DNA of 44,456 nucleotides from Bacteroidales bacterium (lineage in GTDB: Bacteria; Bacteroidota; Bacteroidia; Bacteroidales; UBA932). The stretch is from assembly GCA_017548985.1 (NCBI GenBank), contig JAFYYW010000030.1:1-44456 (forward strand). Reading direction: 5' to 3'. Shown here piece after piece: positions 34,230 through 42,824 of the stretch. The stretch's first letter is position 1, and every line of letters begins with the position of its first letter. Position numbers and translations under genes: made by a program. The notes under the pieces are model-generated. The model was not told the DNA's origin. It ran no database searches and saw nothing but the letters and a program-made list of their open reading frames with translations.

Positions 34230-35804
34230 ATGAAAAAAGTTCTTTTCCCAGTTTTGCTGGCGCTTATCGCTTTCCTTTCTTCATGTGGTGGGAATAATGA
34301 TCCGAGATTGGTTATCATGACCTATGACGGGTTGCGCTGGCAAGAGGTATTCACCGGAGCTGATTCCAGTCTGGCAAGCAATCCCAAGTACGCTGACAAC
34401 CCCCAGGCCCTCAAGGCCAAGTATTGGAGGGCGACTCCTGAAGAACGTCGCCAGGCTCTGATGCCCTTTACTTGGAGCTATGTGGAGTCCAATGGCTACA
34501 TGCTTGGTAATCGTCTGAAAGGCAGTCAGTTCCAAGTTTCGAACGGCATGAGTTTCTCCTATCCCGGATACAGCGAGATGTTCTGCGGCTGGGCCGATGA
34601 CGAGAGGGTGAACAGCAATAATCCTGTCCCGAATCCCAATTTAAGTGTCCTGGAGGTCGCCAATGCCGACCCTCGGTATAAGGGTTCAGTAATGGTATAT
34701 GCCTCCTGGGAATCGATTCGCTACGCTGTCAACAATGAGAGGGGAGGGTTCCCTGGAAGCGCCTCTTACGAGCCGGACATCGCCTCGTCCCCGACTCCAA
34801 CGCTGACGCTGATAAACGATATTCAGGAAGTGATGCCTCATTACTGGGGAGAGGAGCGTTTTGACGCCTTCACCTATGCCTATGCCCTGGAGACAATCAA
34901 GAAAGACCATCCAAAAGTGATCTTTATAGGATTTGGTGACACTGACGAGTGGGCTCATGCCGAGAAATATGATTTCTATCTTGACGCTGTCCACGCCACG
35001 GATGAGATGATCCGCAGGATAGTGGAATATTGCGAGAGCGATCCATTCTACAAGGGTAAGACTACCTATCTGATGACTACTGATCATGGCAGAGGAAACA
35101 AGGGCGCTTTCACGAGCCACAGCAGCGGCACGAAGGGTTCCGAGAATACCTGGATGATGATGTTCGGTAAGGGAGCCAAGCGCCTCGGGGAGACTTCAGG
35201 CAACGGTCCTTATTACACCAAGCAGGTCGCCGCCACCATAGCTGACATCCTCGGGATTGACTTTACCCCGAGCAACGGGGAGAAGCAACCACCGGTGGAT
35301 CCCGAGTTCAAAGGTGAGCCTATTCCGGAGGACCTTGGAGTCAAGGATGTGGGTTATTTCCATGAGATTAAGGCTGTTCCAAAGGGAGCCGGGGTAAGCT
35401 ACAAGTATTTCGAGGGCCCTTTCATGAGTGTGGATGAGTTGGCCAAGGCGAAGGTCCTGGACAGGGGAGTGATGGCTGACTTCTCCATAGATGGCGCTAA
35501 GGCGGCGGATCATTTCGGTTACGAGTTTAACACTCTCCTGAAGATACCCGCTCCTGGACGCTACACGATATCTGTCGCTTCAGACGATGGGACCAAGGTG
35601 TTTCTTGACGATCAGCTGATCATCGACAATGATGGCAGTCACAGTGTCAATGTGGTCGAGGTCGCCGCCGCAATCGACGCGGGCTTCCACCGTCTACGTG
35701 TCCTTTATTTTGACGACACTGAAGGACAGGATCTTGAGATAGGCCTGTCAGGGAATGGTTTAAGTTTTGACAAAATCCCCGCCTCGATGCTTTTTCACGA
35801 TTAG
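34230..35804 (+). CDS. Alkaline-phosphatase-superfamily lipoprotein with C-terminal PA14 domain (copy 1)
   Basis: About 524 aa from ATG 34230, which gives MKKVLFPVLLALIAFLSSC; an upstream in-frame ATG at 34194 would overlap the regulator gene. Metal-site motifs of the alkaline phosphatase/phosphodiesterase superfamily are in order: MTYDGLRWQEVFTG (Asp33), SYPGYSEMFCGW with Ser115 as a possible nucleophile, GFGDTDEWAH (Asp237, Asp239, His243) and MTTDHGRG (Asp285, His286). No formylglycine sulfatase motif (CxPxR) is present, so a phosphatase, phosphodiesterase or phosphotransferase is more likely than a sulfatase. A PA14 module from about residue 386 (YFEGPFMS, DHFGYEFN, SDDGTKVFLDD, NDGSHS, YFDDTEGQDLEIGL) ends the protein. 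It is a tandem paralogue of the next gene. Confidence 0.88.
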   Translation: MKKVLFPVLLALIAFLSSCGGNNDPRLVIMTYDGLRWQEVFTGADSSLASNPKYADNPQALKAKYWRATPEERRQALMPFTWSYVESNGYMLGNRLKGSQFQVSNGMSFSYPGYSEMFCGWADDERVNSNNPVPNPNLSVLEVANADPRYKGSVMVYASWESIRYAVNNERGGFPGSASYEPDIASSPTPTLTLINDIQEVMPHYWGEERFDAFTYAYALETIKKDHPKVIFIGFGDTDEWAHAEKYDFYLDAVHATDEMIRRIVEYCESDPFYKGKTTYLMTTDHGRGNKGAFTSHSSGTKGSENTWMMMFGKGAKRLGETSGNGPYYTKQVAATIADILGIDFTPSNGEKQPPVDPEFKGEPIPEDLGVKDVGYFHEIKAVPKGAGVSYKYFEGPFMSVDELAKAKVLDRGVMADFSIDGAKAADHFGYEFNTLLKIPAPGRYTISVASDDGTKVFLDDQLIIDNDGSHSVNVVEVAAAIDAGFHRLRVLYFDDTEGQDLEIGLSGNGLSFDKIPASMLFHD

Positions 35805-35817
35805 TTAATTCCTGAGT

Positions 35818-37377
35818 ATGAAAAGAATACTGTTTTTGTTGACGGGCCTTTGCGCCCTTATGGTTTCGTGCGCCAAGGTAGATAAGGATCCGAAAGTTAT
35901 TGTTATCACATTCGACGGATTGCGCTGGCAGGAGGTATTCACCGGAGCTGACTCCGTTCTCATTTCCGACCCCCGTTTCTCCCGTGACCCTGACGCTTTA
36001 CAAGCCGAGTACTGGAGATCCACTCCTGAGGAGCGCCGCCAGGTCTTGATGCCATACACCTGGAGCCATATCGCGTCTCAAGGATATCTCCTCGGCAACC
36101 GTAATAAGAATAGCCTGGTGCAGGTCTCAAACAACAAGTCATACTCATATCCCGGCTACAGCGAGATGTTCTGCGGATGGGCGGATGACGAGAGGGTGGA
36201 CAGCAATGACCCCGTGCCGAATCCCAACACAAGTGTGATGGAAGTCGCCAACCAGGATCCCAGGTACAAGGGCCACGTGATGGTTTACGGTTCCTGGTTG
36301 TCGATCCGTTTCGCGGTCAACAACGACAAAGGCGGTTTCCCGGGGAGTACGGCTTACGAGCCGAATGTGTCCCCTGATCCCAGCCCGACCTTGAAGACCT
36401 TGGATCTTCTGCAGGAGAGCATCTGGGGGAAGGAAGGCGACGAGCGTCCCGATGGGATGACGTACGCCTATGCGATCGAGACAATCAGGAACGACCATCC
36501 GAAGCTGTTCTTCATATCTTTCGGTGAGACCGACGAATGGGGTCATGGAGGCCAATACGACAAATATCTCCATGCGGTGACCTACACCGACTCGTTCATC
36601 AAGGATATCATAGAGACCTGCGAGGCGGATCCTTTCTATAAGGGAAAAACAACTTATCTGCTGACCACTGACCATGGCCGCGGCCGTGGGGATAAGTTCA
36701 CTGGCCACGGCGCCGATATTAGAGGAGCGAACCAGACTTGGCTCATCGCGTTAGGAAAAGGCATTCCCGCTCTCGGGGAGACTTCCGATAACGGTCCATT
36801 CTACACCAGGCAGGTCGCGGCTACTGTCGCGGACATCTTGGGAATAGATTTCACACCCGGCAACGGAGTCAAATCAGATCCTTTCGACCCCACGTATTAC
36901 AAGGCTCCTGACACTCCTGAGGCATCGGCCAGTTTTGACCCTGTGGAAGCTGTCCCGAGAGGTCATGGAATACGCTACACCTATTATGAGGGCCCGTTCA
37001 TGAGCGTTGGTGAAGCGCTGGAGAGTCCGGTTGTAGCGCAAGGAACCATCCCGTTCTTCTCGACTTCAGCCAAACGGCAGGAAGATCATTTCGGCTTCAA
37101 TTTCAACACGTTGATGAAGATAGAGAAAACCGGCCTGTACCAGATATCGCTCGCCTCGGATGACGGTTCGAAGCTGTTCCTTGACGGGAAGCTATTGTTC
37201 GACTTGGACAGGGACGGAGGCGGATACGCCGAGGCGTGGATAGAGCTTAAAGCCGGCTTCCATCGCCTGGAGATCCCTTATTTTGAGAACTATGGTGGCG
37301 AGAATCTGGAAGTCGGCCTTATAGGTCCTGGCATAGATGTGGAGCAACTTCCAGCCTCTATGCTCTGGTACGATTAG
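35818..37377 (+). CDS. Alkaline-phosphatase-superfamily lipoprotein with C-terminal PA14 domain (copy 2)
   Basis: A 519-aa lipoprotein (leader ending ALMVSC), colinear with copy 1 over its whole length: TFDGLRWQEVFTGADS, TPEERRQ, SYPGYSEMFCGWADDERV, SFGETDEWGH (a Glu replaces the first Asp of DTDEWAH in copy 1) and TTDHGRGRGDKF. The PA14 tail is present (YYEGPFMS, DHFGFNFN, SDDGSKLFLDG). The NDGSHS loop conserved in the other three tails is replaced by DLDRDGGGYAEA, so its ligand may differ. The Asp-to-Glu change and the altered loop suggest divergence of function after tandem duplication. The stop codon overlaps that of the convergent tdh gene by 3 bp, so there is no room for a separate terminator. 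Confidence 0.88.
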   Translation: MKRILFLLTGLCALMVSCAKVDKDPKVIVITFDGLRWQEVFTGADSVLISDPRFSRDPDALQAEYWRSTPEERRQVLMPYTWSHIASQGYLLGNRNKNSLVQVSNNKSYSYPGYSEMFCGWADDERVDSNDPVPNPNTSVMEVANQDPRYKGHVMVYGSWLSIRFAVNNDKGGFPGSTAYEPNVSPDPSPTLKTLDLLQESIWGKEGDERPDGMTYAYAIETIRNDHPKLFFISFGETDEWGHGGQYDKYLHAVTYTDSFIKDIIETCEADPFYKGKTTYLLTTDHGRGRGDKFTGHGADIRGANQTWLIALGKGIPALGETSDNGPFYTRQVAATVADILGIDFTPGNGVKSDPFDPTYYKAPDTPEASASFDPVEAVPRGHGIRYTYYEGPFMSVGEALESPVVAQGTIPFFSTSAKRQEDHFGFNFNTLMKIEKTGLYQISLASDDGSKLFLDGKLLFDLDRDGGGYAEAWIELKAGFHRLEIPYFENYGGENLEVGLIGPGIDVEQLPASMLWYD

Positions 37378-38327
37378 AGGAGCTTTTTCTTCAGGGCGTC
37401 AAGCATGTCGACAGTCATGCCCTCGAGGTCATAGGACGGAGCCCAGTCCCACTCCTCGCGGGCGCAGCTGTCGTCCATCTTGTCCGGCCATGAATCAGCG
37501 ATCGCCTGGCGGACAGGATCCACCTCGTAACGCATCTTGAATCCGGGAACATGCTCGATAATCTTGGCCTTTAGAATCTCAGGGTCAAAGCTCATCGACG
37601 CGATATTGAAAGAGTTGCGGTGGACAAGCCTGGACGGGTCGGCGTTCATGATATCGATAGCGGCCTTAAGGGCGTCAGGCATGTACATCATGTCCATGAA
37701 TGTCCCTGGAGCGATCGGGCAGACGAACTCCTCTCCCTTGACCGCGGCATAATAAATCTCCACTGCATAGTCGGTGGTTCCGCCACCGGGAAGGGTCACG
37801 TTTGAGATCAGTCCGGGGAAACGGACCGAACGGGTGTCAACCCCATATTTATGGAAATAATAGTCGCTCAGCAACTCAGTAGCCACCTTGGTGCAGCCGT
37901 ACATGGAACGGGGTCTCTGGATAGTGTCCTGAGGGGTATTCTGGCGGGGAGTCTCGGGACCGAATGAGCCGATAGATGAGGGCGTGAAGACCGCGCAACC
38001 ATTCTCCCTGGCGATCTCGAGGATGTTCATAAGACCATCGATCTGGATGTGCCAAGCCAACTGAGGCTTCTTTTCGGCGACAGCCGAAAGGAGGGCGGCG
38101 AGGTTGTAGATCGTGTCTATCCGGTATTTTTTGACTATACCCAGAAGTTGCTCACCGTTACACACGTCCGCCTCAGCCGAGGGGCCGCTTTCAAGCAGTA
38201 CACCTTTGGGCTCGGCGCCCTTGATATACCCGGCAACAACATTACCGTCAGGAATCATTTCCCTGATTCTCATAGTCAGCTCGGAACCGATCTGTCCGGT
38301 TGACCCGATCACAAGTACATTTTTCAT
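37374..38327 (-). CDS. tdh: L-threonine 3-dehydrogenase, short-chain dehydrogenase/epimerase type
   Basis: A 317-aa NAD-dependent protein of the extended short-chain dehydrogenase family. It has the Rossmann motif GSTGQIGSEL at the N-terminus, IYNLAALLSAVAEKKP, PSSIGSFGP and the catalytic YGCTK (YxxxK). Further motifs (RFPGLISNVTLPGGGTTDYAVEIYYAAV, TFMDMMYMPDALKA) are characteristic of bacterial threonine dehydrogenases of this type, which lack zinc. The reaction oxidises L-threonine to 2-amino-3-ketobutyrate in the cytoplasm. ATG at 38327 is chosen because the NAD motif begins a few residues later; an in-frame ATG seven codons upstream (38348) exists. The divergently transcribed kbl gene makes the next enzyme of the pathway, which strongly supports the call. 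Confidence 0.9.
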   Translation of the reverse strand: MKNVLVIGSTGQIGSELTMRIREMIPDGNVVAGYIKGAEPKGVLLESGPSAEADVCNGEQLLGIVKKYRIDTIYNLAALLSAVAEKKPQLAWHIQIDGLMNILEIARENGCAVFTPSSIGSFGPETPRQNTPQDTIQRPRSMYGCTKVATELLSDYYFHKYGVDTRSVRFPGLISNVTLPGGGTTDYAVEIYYAAVKGEEFVCPIAPGTFMDMMYMPDALKAAIDIMNADPSRLVHRNSFNIASMSFDPEILKAKIIEHVPGFKMRYEVDPVRQAIADSWPDKMDDSCAREEWDWAPSYDLEGMTVDMLDALKKKLL

Positions 38328-38361
38328 TGTCTTTAATGAAGAATTCACTAAATTAGCATCG

Positions 38362-38393
38362 CAAATTTACATTAATTTCACGTAAACACGAAA
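38362..38393 (-). promoter_or_regulatory. Predicted promoter of tdh
   Basis: Read on the minus strand, TAAATTTG (38369 down to 38362) fits the Bacteroidota -7 consensus TAnnTTTG. A weaker TTTC match about 20 bp upstream (38393 to 38390) can serve as -33. It lies 34 bp before the tdh start. No equally good match was seen on the plus strand for kbl in this 86-bp divergent gap. Confidence 0.5.
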
Positions 38394-38413
38394 CTAATTT
38401 ATCATTTATAACC

Positions 38414-39604
38414 ATGTACGGCAAATTTCAGGATCATTTGAAAGCAGAGCTCGCCTCCATCCAGGAAGCCGGCCTGTACAAGAACGAAAGGAACATCTCG
38501 TCTGCCCAATCCGCGGAGATCACTCTTCAGGACGGCAGCAAGGCGCTGAACTTCTGCGCCAACAACTATCTTGGCCTGGCTGATTCCCCGAGGCTTATCG
38601 AGGCCGCCAAGACGGCGATGGACGAGAGGGGCTTCGGAATGAGCTCCGTGCGCTTCATTTGTGGCACCCAGGATCTCCACAAGGAACTTGAGGAAGCCAT
38701 CTCGAAGTTCTTCAAAACTGAGGACACAATCCTTTACGCCTCTTGCTTCGACGCTAACGGCGGAGTTTTCGAGCCTCTGTTGACCGCTGAGGATGCCATA
38801 ATCTCCGACTCTCTCAATCACGCTTCCATCATCGACGGTGTACGTCTCTGCAAAGCTGTCCGCTATCGTTACGCGAATGCAGACATGGAAGATCTGGAAC
38901 GTTGCCTCAAAGAGGCCCAGGCCCAGAGGTTCCGCATCATCTGCACCGACGGAGTCTTCTCTATGGACGGTAACGTCGCCCCGATGGACAAGATTTGCGA
39001 GCTGGCAGAGAAATACGATGCCCTGGTGATGGTCGATGAGAGCCATTCGGCGGGTGTTGTCGGAAAGACCGGCCGCGGAGTCGCCGAGCAGTTCGACTGC
39101 TATGGACGTATTGACATATTCACCGGTACCCTCGGAAAAGCTTTTGGTGGAACTGTGGGTGGATTCACGACCGGCCGCAAAGAGATCATCGACATGCTCC
39201 GCCAGCGCTCAAGGCCGTATCTGTTCTCCAACTCTCTTCCTCCGATGATCGTTGCCGCGGGCATCGAGATGTTCAAGATGCTCGGAGAGAGCAATGAGCT
39301 CCATGATCGTCAGCAGGAGAATGTCAAGTACTTCCGTGACGCCATGATGGCCGCTGGGTTTGACATAAAGCCTACCCAAAGCGCTATCTGCGCCGTGATG
39401 CTTTATGACGCTCCTCTTTCCCAGAAATTCGCGGCCAAGATGGCTGAGGAAGGAATATTCGTGACTGGCTTCTATTATCCGGTGGTCCCGAAGGGGCAGG
39501 CCAGGATCCGTGTCCAGCTCTCCGCCGCCCATAAAAAAGAACACCTTGACAAAGCCATCGCTGCCTTTATCAAGGTGGGTAAAGAACTCGGCGTGATCAA
39601 ATAA
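38414..39604 (+). CDS. kbl: Glycine C-acetyltransferase (2-amino-3-ketobutyrate CoA ligase)
   Basis: A 396-aa pyridoxal-phosphate enzyme of the alpha-oxoamine synthase family, of usual length. Motifs: NFCANNYLGLADSP, GFGMSSVRFICGTQDLHKELE, SCFDANGG, SLNHASIIDG, DGVFSMDGNVAP, VDESHSAGVVGKTGRG and FTGTLGKAFGG, in which Lys242 should hold the cofactor. It converts 2-amino-3-ketobutyrate and CoA into glycine and acetyl-CoA. The start at 38414 matches the N-terminus usual for this family. It pairs divergently with tdh, giving the two-step threonine breakdown route. Confidence 0.95.
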   Translation: MYGKFQDHLKAELASIQEAGLYKNERNISSAQSAEITLQDGSKALNFCANNYLGLADSPRLIEAAKTAMDERGFGMSSVRFICGTQDLHKELEEAISKFFKTEDTILYASCFDANGGVFEPLLTAEDAIISDSLNHASIIDGVRLCKAVRYRYANADMEDLERCLKEAQAQRFRIICTDGVFSMDGNVAPMDKICELAEKYDALVMVDESHSAGVVGKTGRGVAEQFDCYGRIDIFTGTLGKAFGGTVGGFTTGRKEIIDMLRQRSRPYLFSNSLPPMIVAAGIEMFKMLGESNELHDRQQENVKYFRDAMMAAGFDIKPTQSAICAVMLYDAPLSQKFAAKMAEEGIFVTGFYYPVVPKGQARIRVQLSAAHKKEHLDKAIAAFIKVGKELGVIK

Positions 39605-39612
39605 GACCTTTT

Positions 39613-39629
39613 GCCGGTCACTCACCGGC
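39613..39629. terminator. Possible hairpin between convergent kbl and pepT
   Basis: GCCGGT (39613-39618), loop CACTC, ACCGGC (39624-39629) form a perfect 6-bp GC-rich stem in the 13-bp gap and the end of pepT. It includes the pepT stop codon. No T-tract follows on either strand, so it would at best be a weak or non-canonical bidirectional terminator. Confidence 0.3.
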
Positions 39630-40841
39630 GTAGAGGGTGATGATATTCAAGATCACCTCTGACGCCTTCTCCATCGATTCCAGGGGGACGAATTCCATTT
39701 TGCCATGGAAGTTCAGTCCCCCTGCGAATATGTTGGGGCAAGGAAGACCCTTGAAACTCAGGTTGGCTCCATCGGTCCCTCCGCGGATAGGCTGGATCTT
39801 CGGTTTGATCCCGGCCATTTCCATAGCCTTGACCGCCTTCTCAACGACATGGTAATGAGGCTCAACCTGCTCCCGCATGTTATAGTACTGGTCCTTGACA
39901 ACGGGCGTGGCGGTGCCTTCACCGTATTTCATGTTGATGAAATCGCAGCATTTCGTGATGAGGCTCTTCCTGCGCTCGAATATGGTCCTGTCATGGTCGC
40001 GGATGATATAAGTCAGATCCGCTTCCTCTACAGAGCCATTGAAACCGATGAGGTGGAAGAACCCCTCGTAGCCTTCCGTGTATTCAGGCCTCTGCTCAAC
40101 TGGGAGGAGGGAATTCATCTCCGTTCCTATCAGGATGGCGTTCTTCATCTTGCCTTTTGAATATCCCGGGTGTACATTCCGTCCCTGGATGTGGATCTTG
40201 GCTGAGGCGGCGTTGAAGTTCTCGAACTCCAGCTCACCGATTTCCCCGCCGTCCATAGTGTAGGCGTAATCGGCTCCGAAACGGGGGACGTCGAACTTGA
40301 CCACCCCTCGCCCGATTTCCTCATCCGGAGTAAACCCGATCTTGATCTCACCATGCTTGAAATCAGGATGTTCCACAATATACTGGACCGCGTCCATAAT
40401 CTCGGCCACACCTCCCTTGTCGTCGGCTCCGAGGAGAGTCGTGCCGTCGGTGGTGATCAGTGTCTGGCCGATATAGTGGAGCATCTCGGGGAACTCAGAG
40501 GGCTTCAAGGCGAGGCCGGGAACCCCTTTGAGATCGATATCGCCGCCATCATAGTTCTTGATTATCTGTGGTTTGATATTCGCTCCCGAGGCATCTGGAG
40601 CGGTGTCCACGTGGGCGATGAAACCGATTGTGGGAACCTTCTGGTTGATGTTGGAGGGGATTGAGGCCATCACATAGCCGTATTCGTCAAGGGTGGCCTC
40701 GAGGCCCATGGCCAGCAACTCATCCCGGAGCATCGAGAGAAGGTTCAGTTGTTTGGCGGTTGAAGGCTGACTCTCAGAGTTCTCGTCGCTCTGTGTGTCG
40801 ACCGAGACATACCTTAGGAATCTGTCAAGAATATTTTCCAT
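39618..40841 (-). CDS. pepT: Peptidase T (tripeptide aminopeptidase)
   Basis: A 407-aa M20B metallopeptidase of standard length with no signal peptide. Di-zinc site motifs: FIAHVDTAPD (His77, Asp79), LLGADDKGGVAEI (bridging Asp), GFTPDEEIGRG (catalytic Glu and metal Glu), and PIRGGTDGANLSFKGLPCPNIFAGGLNFHGKMEF (given here in parts as PIRGGTDGANLSF and GGLNFHGKMEF, with the last metal His). It removes N-terminal residues from tripeptides in the cytoplasm. The start codon overlaps the stop of the upstream OPT transporter gene by one base (TAATG). Import and digestion of short peptides are therefore translated together. Confidence 0.95.
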   Translation of the reverse strand: MENILDRFLRYVSVDTQSDENSESQPSTAKQLNLLSMLRDELLAMGLEATLDEYGYVMASIPSNINQKVPTIGFIAHVDTAPDASGANIKPQIIKNYDGGDIDLKGVPGLALKPSEFPEMLHYIGQTLITTDGTTLLGADDKGGVAEIMDAVQYIVEHPDFKHGEIKIGFTPDEEIGRGVVKFDVPRFGADYAYTMDGGEIGELEFENFNAASAKIHIQGRNVHPGYSKGKMKNAILIGTEMNSLLPVEQRPEYTEGYEGFFHLIGFNGSVEEADLTYIIRDHDRTIFERRKSLITKCCDFINMKYGEGTATPVVKDQYYNMREQVEPHYHVVEKAVKAMEMAGIKPKIQPIRGGTDGANLSFKGLPCPNIFAGGLNFHGKMEFVPLESMEKASEVILNIITLYAGE

Positions 40842-42820
40842 TACTCTTTGGTTTTCATTGATGATATGACCATATACGCGATGAGCGCGAGGAAGGGCAC
40901 TATCGCTATCGCCTCACCGTAGGCGCTGTGCCAGGCGGAGAGGAACCAGTCCACATTGAAGAACTTGAGGAGGGCGCTCACAACACCCATCAGGGCGCCA
41001 CCGGCGATGAAACCGGAAGCTATCAGGGTGCCCTTGTTCATCCTGGCCTCGTTGACTTTCTTGTCCTTGGTCCTCGTGCTGACGTACCAGGAGATAGCTC
41101 CTCCGATCAGGAGCGGAAGGTTGAGGTCAATAGGAATGAACATTCCGAGGGCGAAAGCCAAGGCGGGAACCTTGAGCACTGTAAGCAAGATGGCGATTAT
41201 GGCTCCGATACCATAAAGGAGCCAGGGGGCGCCTCCGCCATTCATCATTGGCTGGATCACGGCGGCCATCGCGTTGGCTTGGGGAGCCACAAGGGCCTGG
41301 TCACCCACGAAACCATAGGTCTTGTTGAGAACCAGCATGACTCCGCAGACAGTGGCGGCGGCGACGGCGACTCCGGCGAACTTCCATGCTTCCTGTTTCT
41401 TAGGGGTGGAACCGATCCAATAACCGATCTTGAGGTCGGTAATGAATGATCCGGCGACCGAGAGCGCGGTGCAGACCACGCCACCGATTATCAGAGCGGC
41501 GGCCATTCCGGCGTTACCCTTCAGTCCAACTGCCACCAGGATCAGCGATGCTATGATCAATGTCATGAGGGTCATTCCACTAACCGGGTTGGTGCCGACG
41601 ATGGCTATCGCGTTAGCTGCCACTGTGGTGAAAAGGAAGGATATTATTCCTACGATAAGCAGTCCGACTATCGCCTGCCAGACATTGTTGACCACACCTC
41701 CGAAAGCGAAGAAGGCGAATATGGCCAGGAGGGCGATTATGATACCGAAGACGATGGTCTTCATAGGAAGGTCTTCCTGGGTCCGGAGTTCCTTTCCGGT
41801 TTCTGTGGTCCCCGAGCCTGTCGAAGGGCCCTTGAACTCCCTCACAGCCAATCCCACAGCCGACTTGATCACTCCGAAGGACTTGATGATGCCTATGATT
41901 CCTGCCGTGGCGATGCCACCGATACCGATATGGCGGGCGTAATCCTTGAATATCTGGTCTGGCGACATCTCACCTATCGTCATCGTGACTCCGGTGTTCA
42001 TGAGGTCGATCACCTGGCCACCCCAAATGATATTCATGAGCGGGATGATCACAAGCCAAACTAGGAGGCTGCCGCAGCAGATCACGAAGGCGTATTTGAG
42101 TCCAATAATATATCCAAGGCCAAGGACGGCGGCGCTGGTGTTGATTTTAAGGAGAACCTTCGCCTTGTCGGCCACGGTGCGGCCGATCCCCAAAACGGTT
42201 GTGCTGATAGTGTCGGCCCATGTGCCGAATGTGCTGACCAGAAAATCATAAAGACCACCGATCAGTCCGCTGACAAGGAGAGTACCGGCGCCCTTACCGC
42301 CCTCGCCGCTGACGAGAATCTGGGTCGTCGCCGTGGCTTCGGGGAAGGGATATTTCCCATGCATCTCCTTGACGAAGTACTTCCGGAAGGGAATCAGGAA
42401 CAATATTCCCAGGACACCACCGAGAAGGGATGAGAGGAACATCTGCATGAAATTGACCTCCACTCCGAGGATGTAGATCGCGGGGAGTGTGAATATGGCT
42501 CCGGCCACTACGGCTCCGGAACAGCCTCCAATCGATTGGATAATGACGTTCTGGCCCAAGCCTTCTTTCTTGCCCAGGGCACTGGTGAGACCCACCGCTA
42601 TTATCGCTATGGGTATGGCGGCTTCGAATACCTGCCCTACCCTAAGGCCGAGATAGGCCGCGGCGGCGGAGAAGATGATCACCATCAAAAGACCTATGGC
42701 CACAGAGTAAGGCGTGACTTCCGCCCATTTTCTCTCGGGGCTGAGTAACGGATTATATTCCTCACCTGGAGCAAGTTCCCTTTGGGCGTTCTCCGGCAAG
42801 GCGTTATGCTTTTCTTCCAT
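40841..42820 (-). CDS. OPT-family oligopeptide transporter
   Basis: A 659-aa inner-membrane protein with about 14-16 hydrophobic segments. Motifs typical of bacterial OPT transporters are present: YSVAIGLLMVIIFSAAAAYLGLRVGQVFEAAIPIAI near residue 38 (in parts AAAYLGLRVGQVFEA and AIPIAIIAVG), QSIGGCSGAVVAGAIFTLPA, KYPFPEATATTQIL, GSTPKKQEAWKFAGV and MFIPIDLNLPLLIGGAISW. Such carriers import oligopeptides by proton coupling. It sits between the small membrane protein (4 bp gap) and pepT (1 bp overlap) in an evident operon. A loop at residues 331-338 (GPSTGSGT) is encoded by a copy of a dispersed repeat (see separate entry). Confidence 0.93.
   Translation of the reverse strand: MEEKHNALPENAQRELAPGEEYNPLLSPERKWAEVTPYSVAIGLLMVIIFSAAAAYLGLRVGQVFEAAIPIAIIAVGLTSALGKKEGLGQNVIIQSIGGCSGAVVAGAIFTLPAIYILGVEVNFMQMFLSSLLGGVLGILFLIPFRKYFVKEMHGKYPFPEATATTQILVSGEGGKGAGTLLVSGLIGGLYDFLVSTFGTWADTISTTVLGIGRTVADKAKVLLKINTSAAVLGLGYIIGLKYAFVICCGSLLVWLVIIPLMNIIWGGQVIDLMNTGVTMTIGEMSPDQIFKDYARHIGIGGIATAGIIGIIKSFGVIKSAVGLAVREFKGPSTGSGTTETGKELRTQEDLPMKTIVFGIIIALLAIFAFFAFGGVVNNVWQAIVGLLIVGIISFLFTTVAANAIAIVGTNPVSGMTLMTLIIASLILVAVGLKGNAGMAAALIIGGVVCTALSVAGSFITDLKIGYWIGSTPKKQEAWKFAGVAVAAATVCGVMLVLNKTYGFVGDQALVAPQANAMAAVIQPMMNGGGAPWLLYGIGAIIAILLTVLKVPALAFALGMFIPIDLNLPLLIGGAISWYVSTRTKDKKVNEARMNKGTLIASGFIAGGALMGVVSALLKFFNVDWFLSAWHSAYGEAIAIVPFLALIAYMVISSMKTKE
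41807..41828 (-). repeat. Dispersed REP-like repeat inserted in frame in the OPT gene
   Basis: On the minus strand the core CCTTCGACAGGCTCGGGGAC, with flanking GG/CC, closely matches a short repeat (type CTTCGACAGGCTCAGGGACC) that I know from many bacterial genomes, where it often reads as PEPVEGP, STGSGT or similar peptides. Here it encodes GPSTGSGT in a hydrophilic loop of the transporter, between VREFK and TETGKELRT. It stays in frame and is an imperfect inverted repeat at its ends (GGTCCC and GGGCCC). It is the only copy I found in the window. Confidence 0.6.
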
Positions 42821-42824
42821 AAGA

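Noticed and set aside
34230..37377. The two alkaline-phosphatase-type genes as sulfatases
   Set aside because: The sulfatase C/SxPxR formylglycine motif is absent; the nucleophile region reads SYPGYSEM.
41430..41942. A 170-codon plus-strand frame inside the OPT gene
   Set aside because: Antisense to a well-recognised transporter; the PEPVEGP peptide in it is only the reverse reading of the dispersed repeat.
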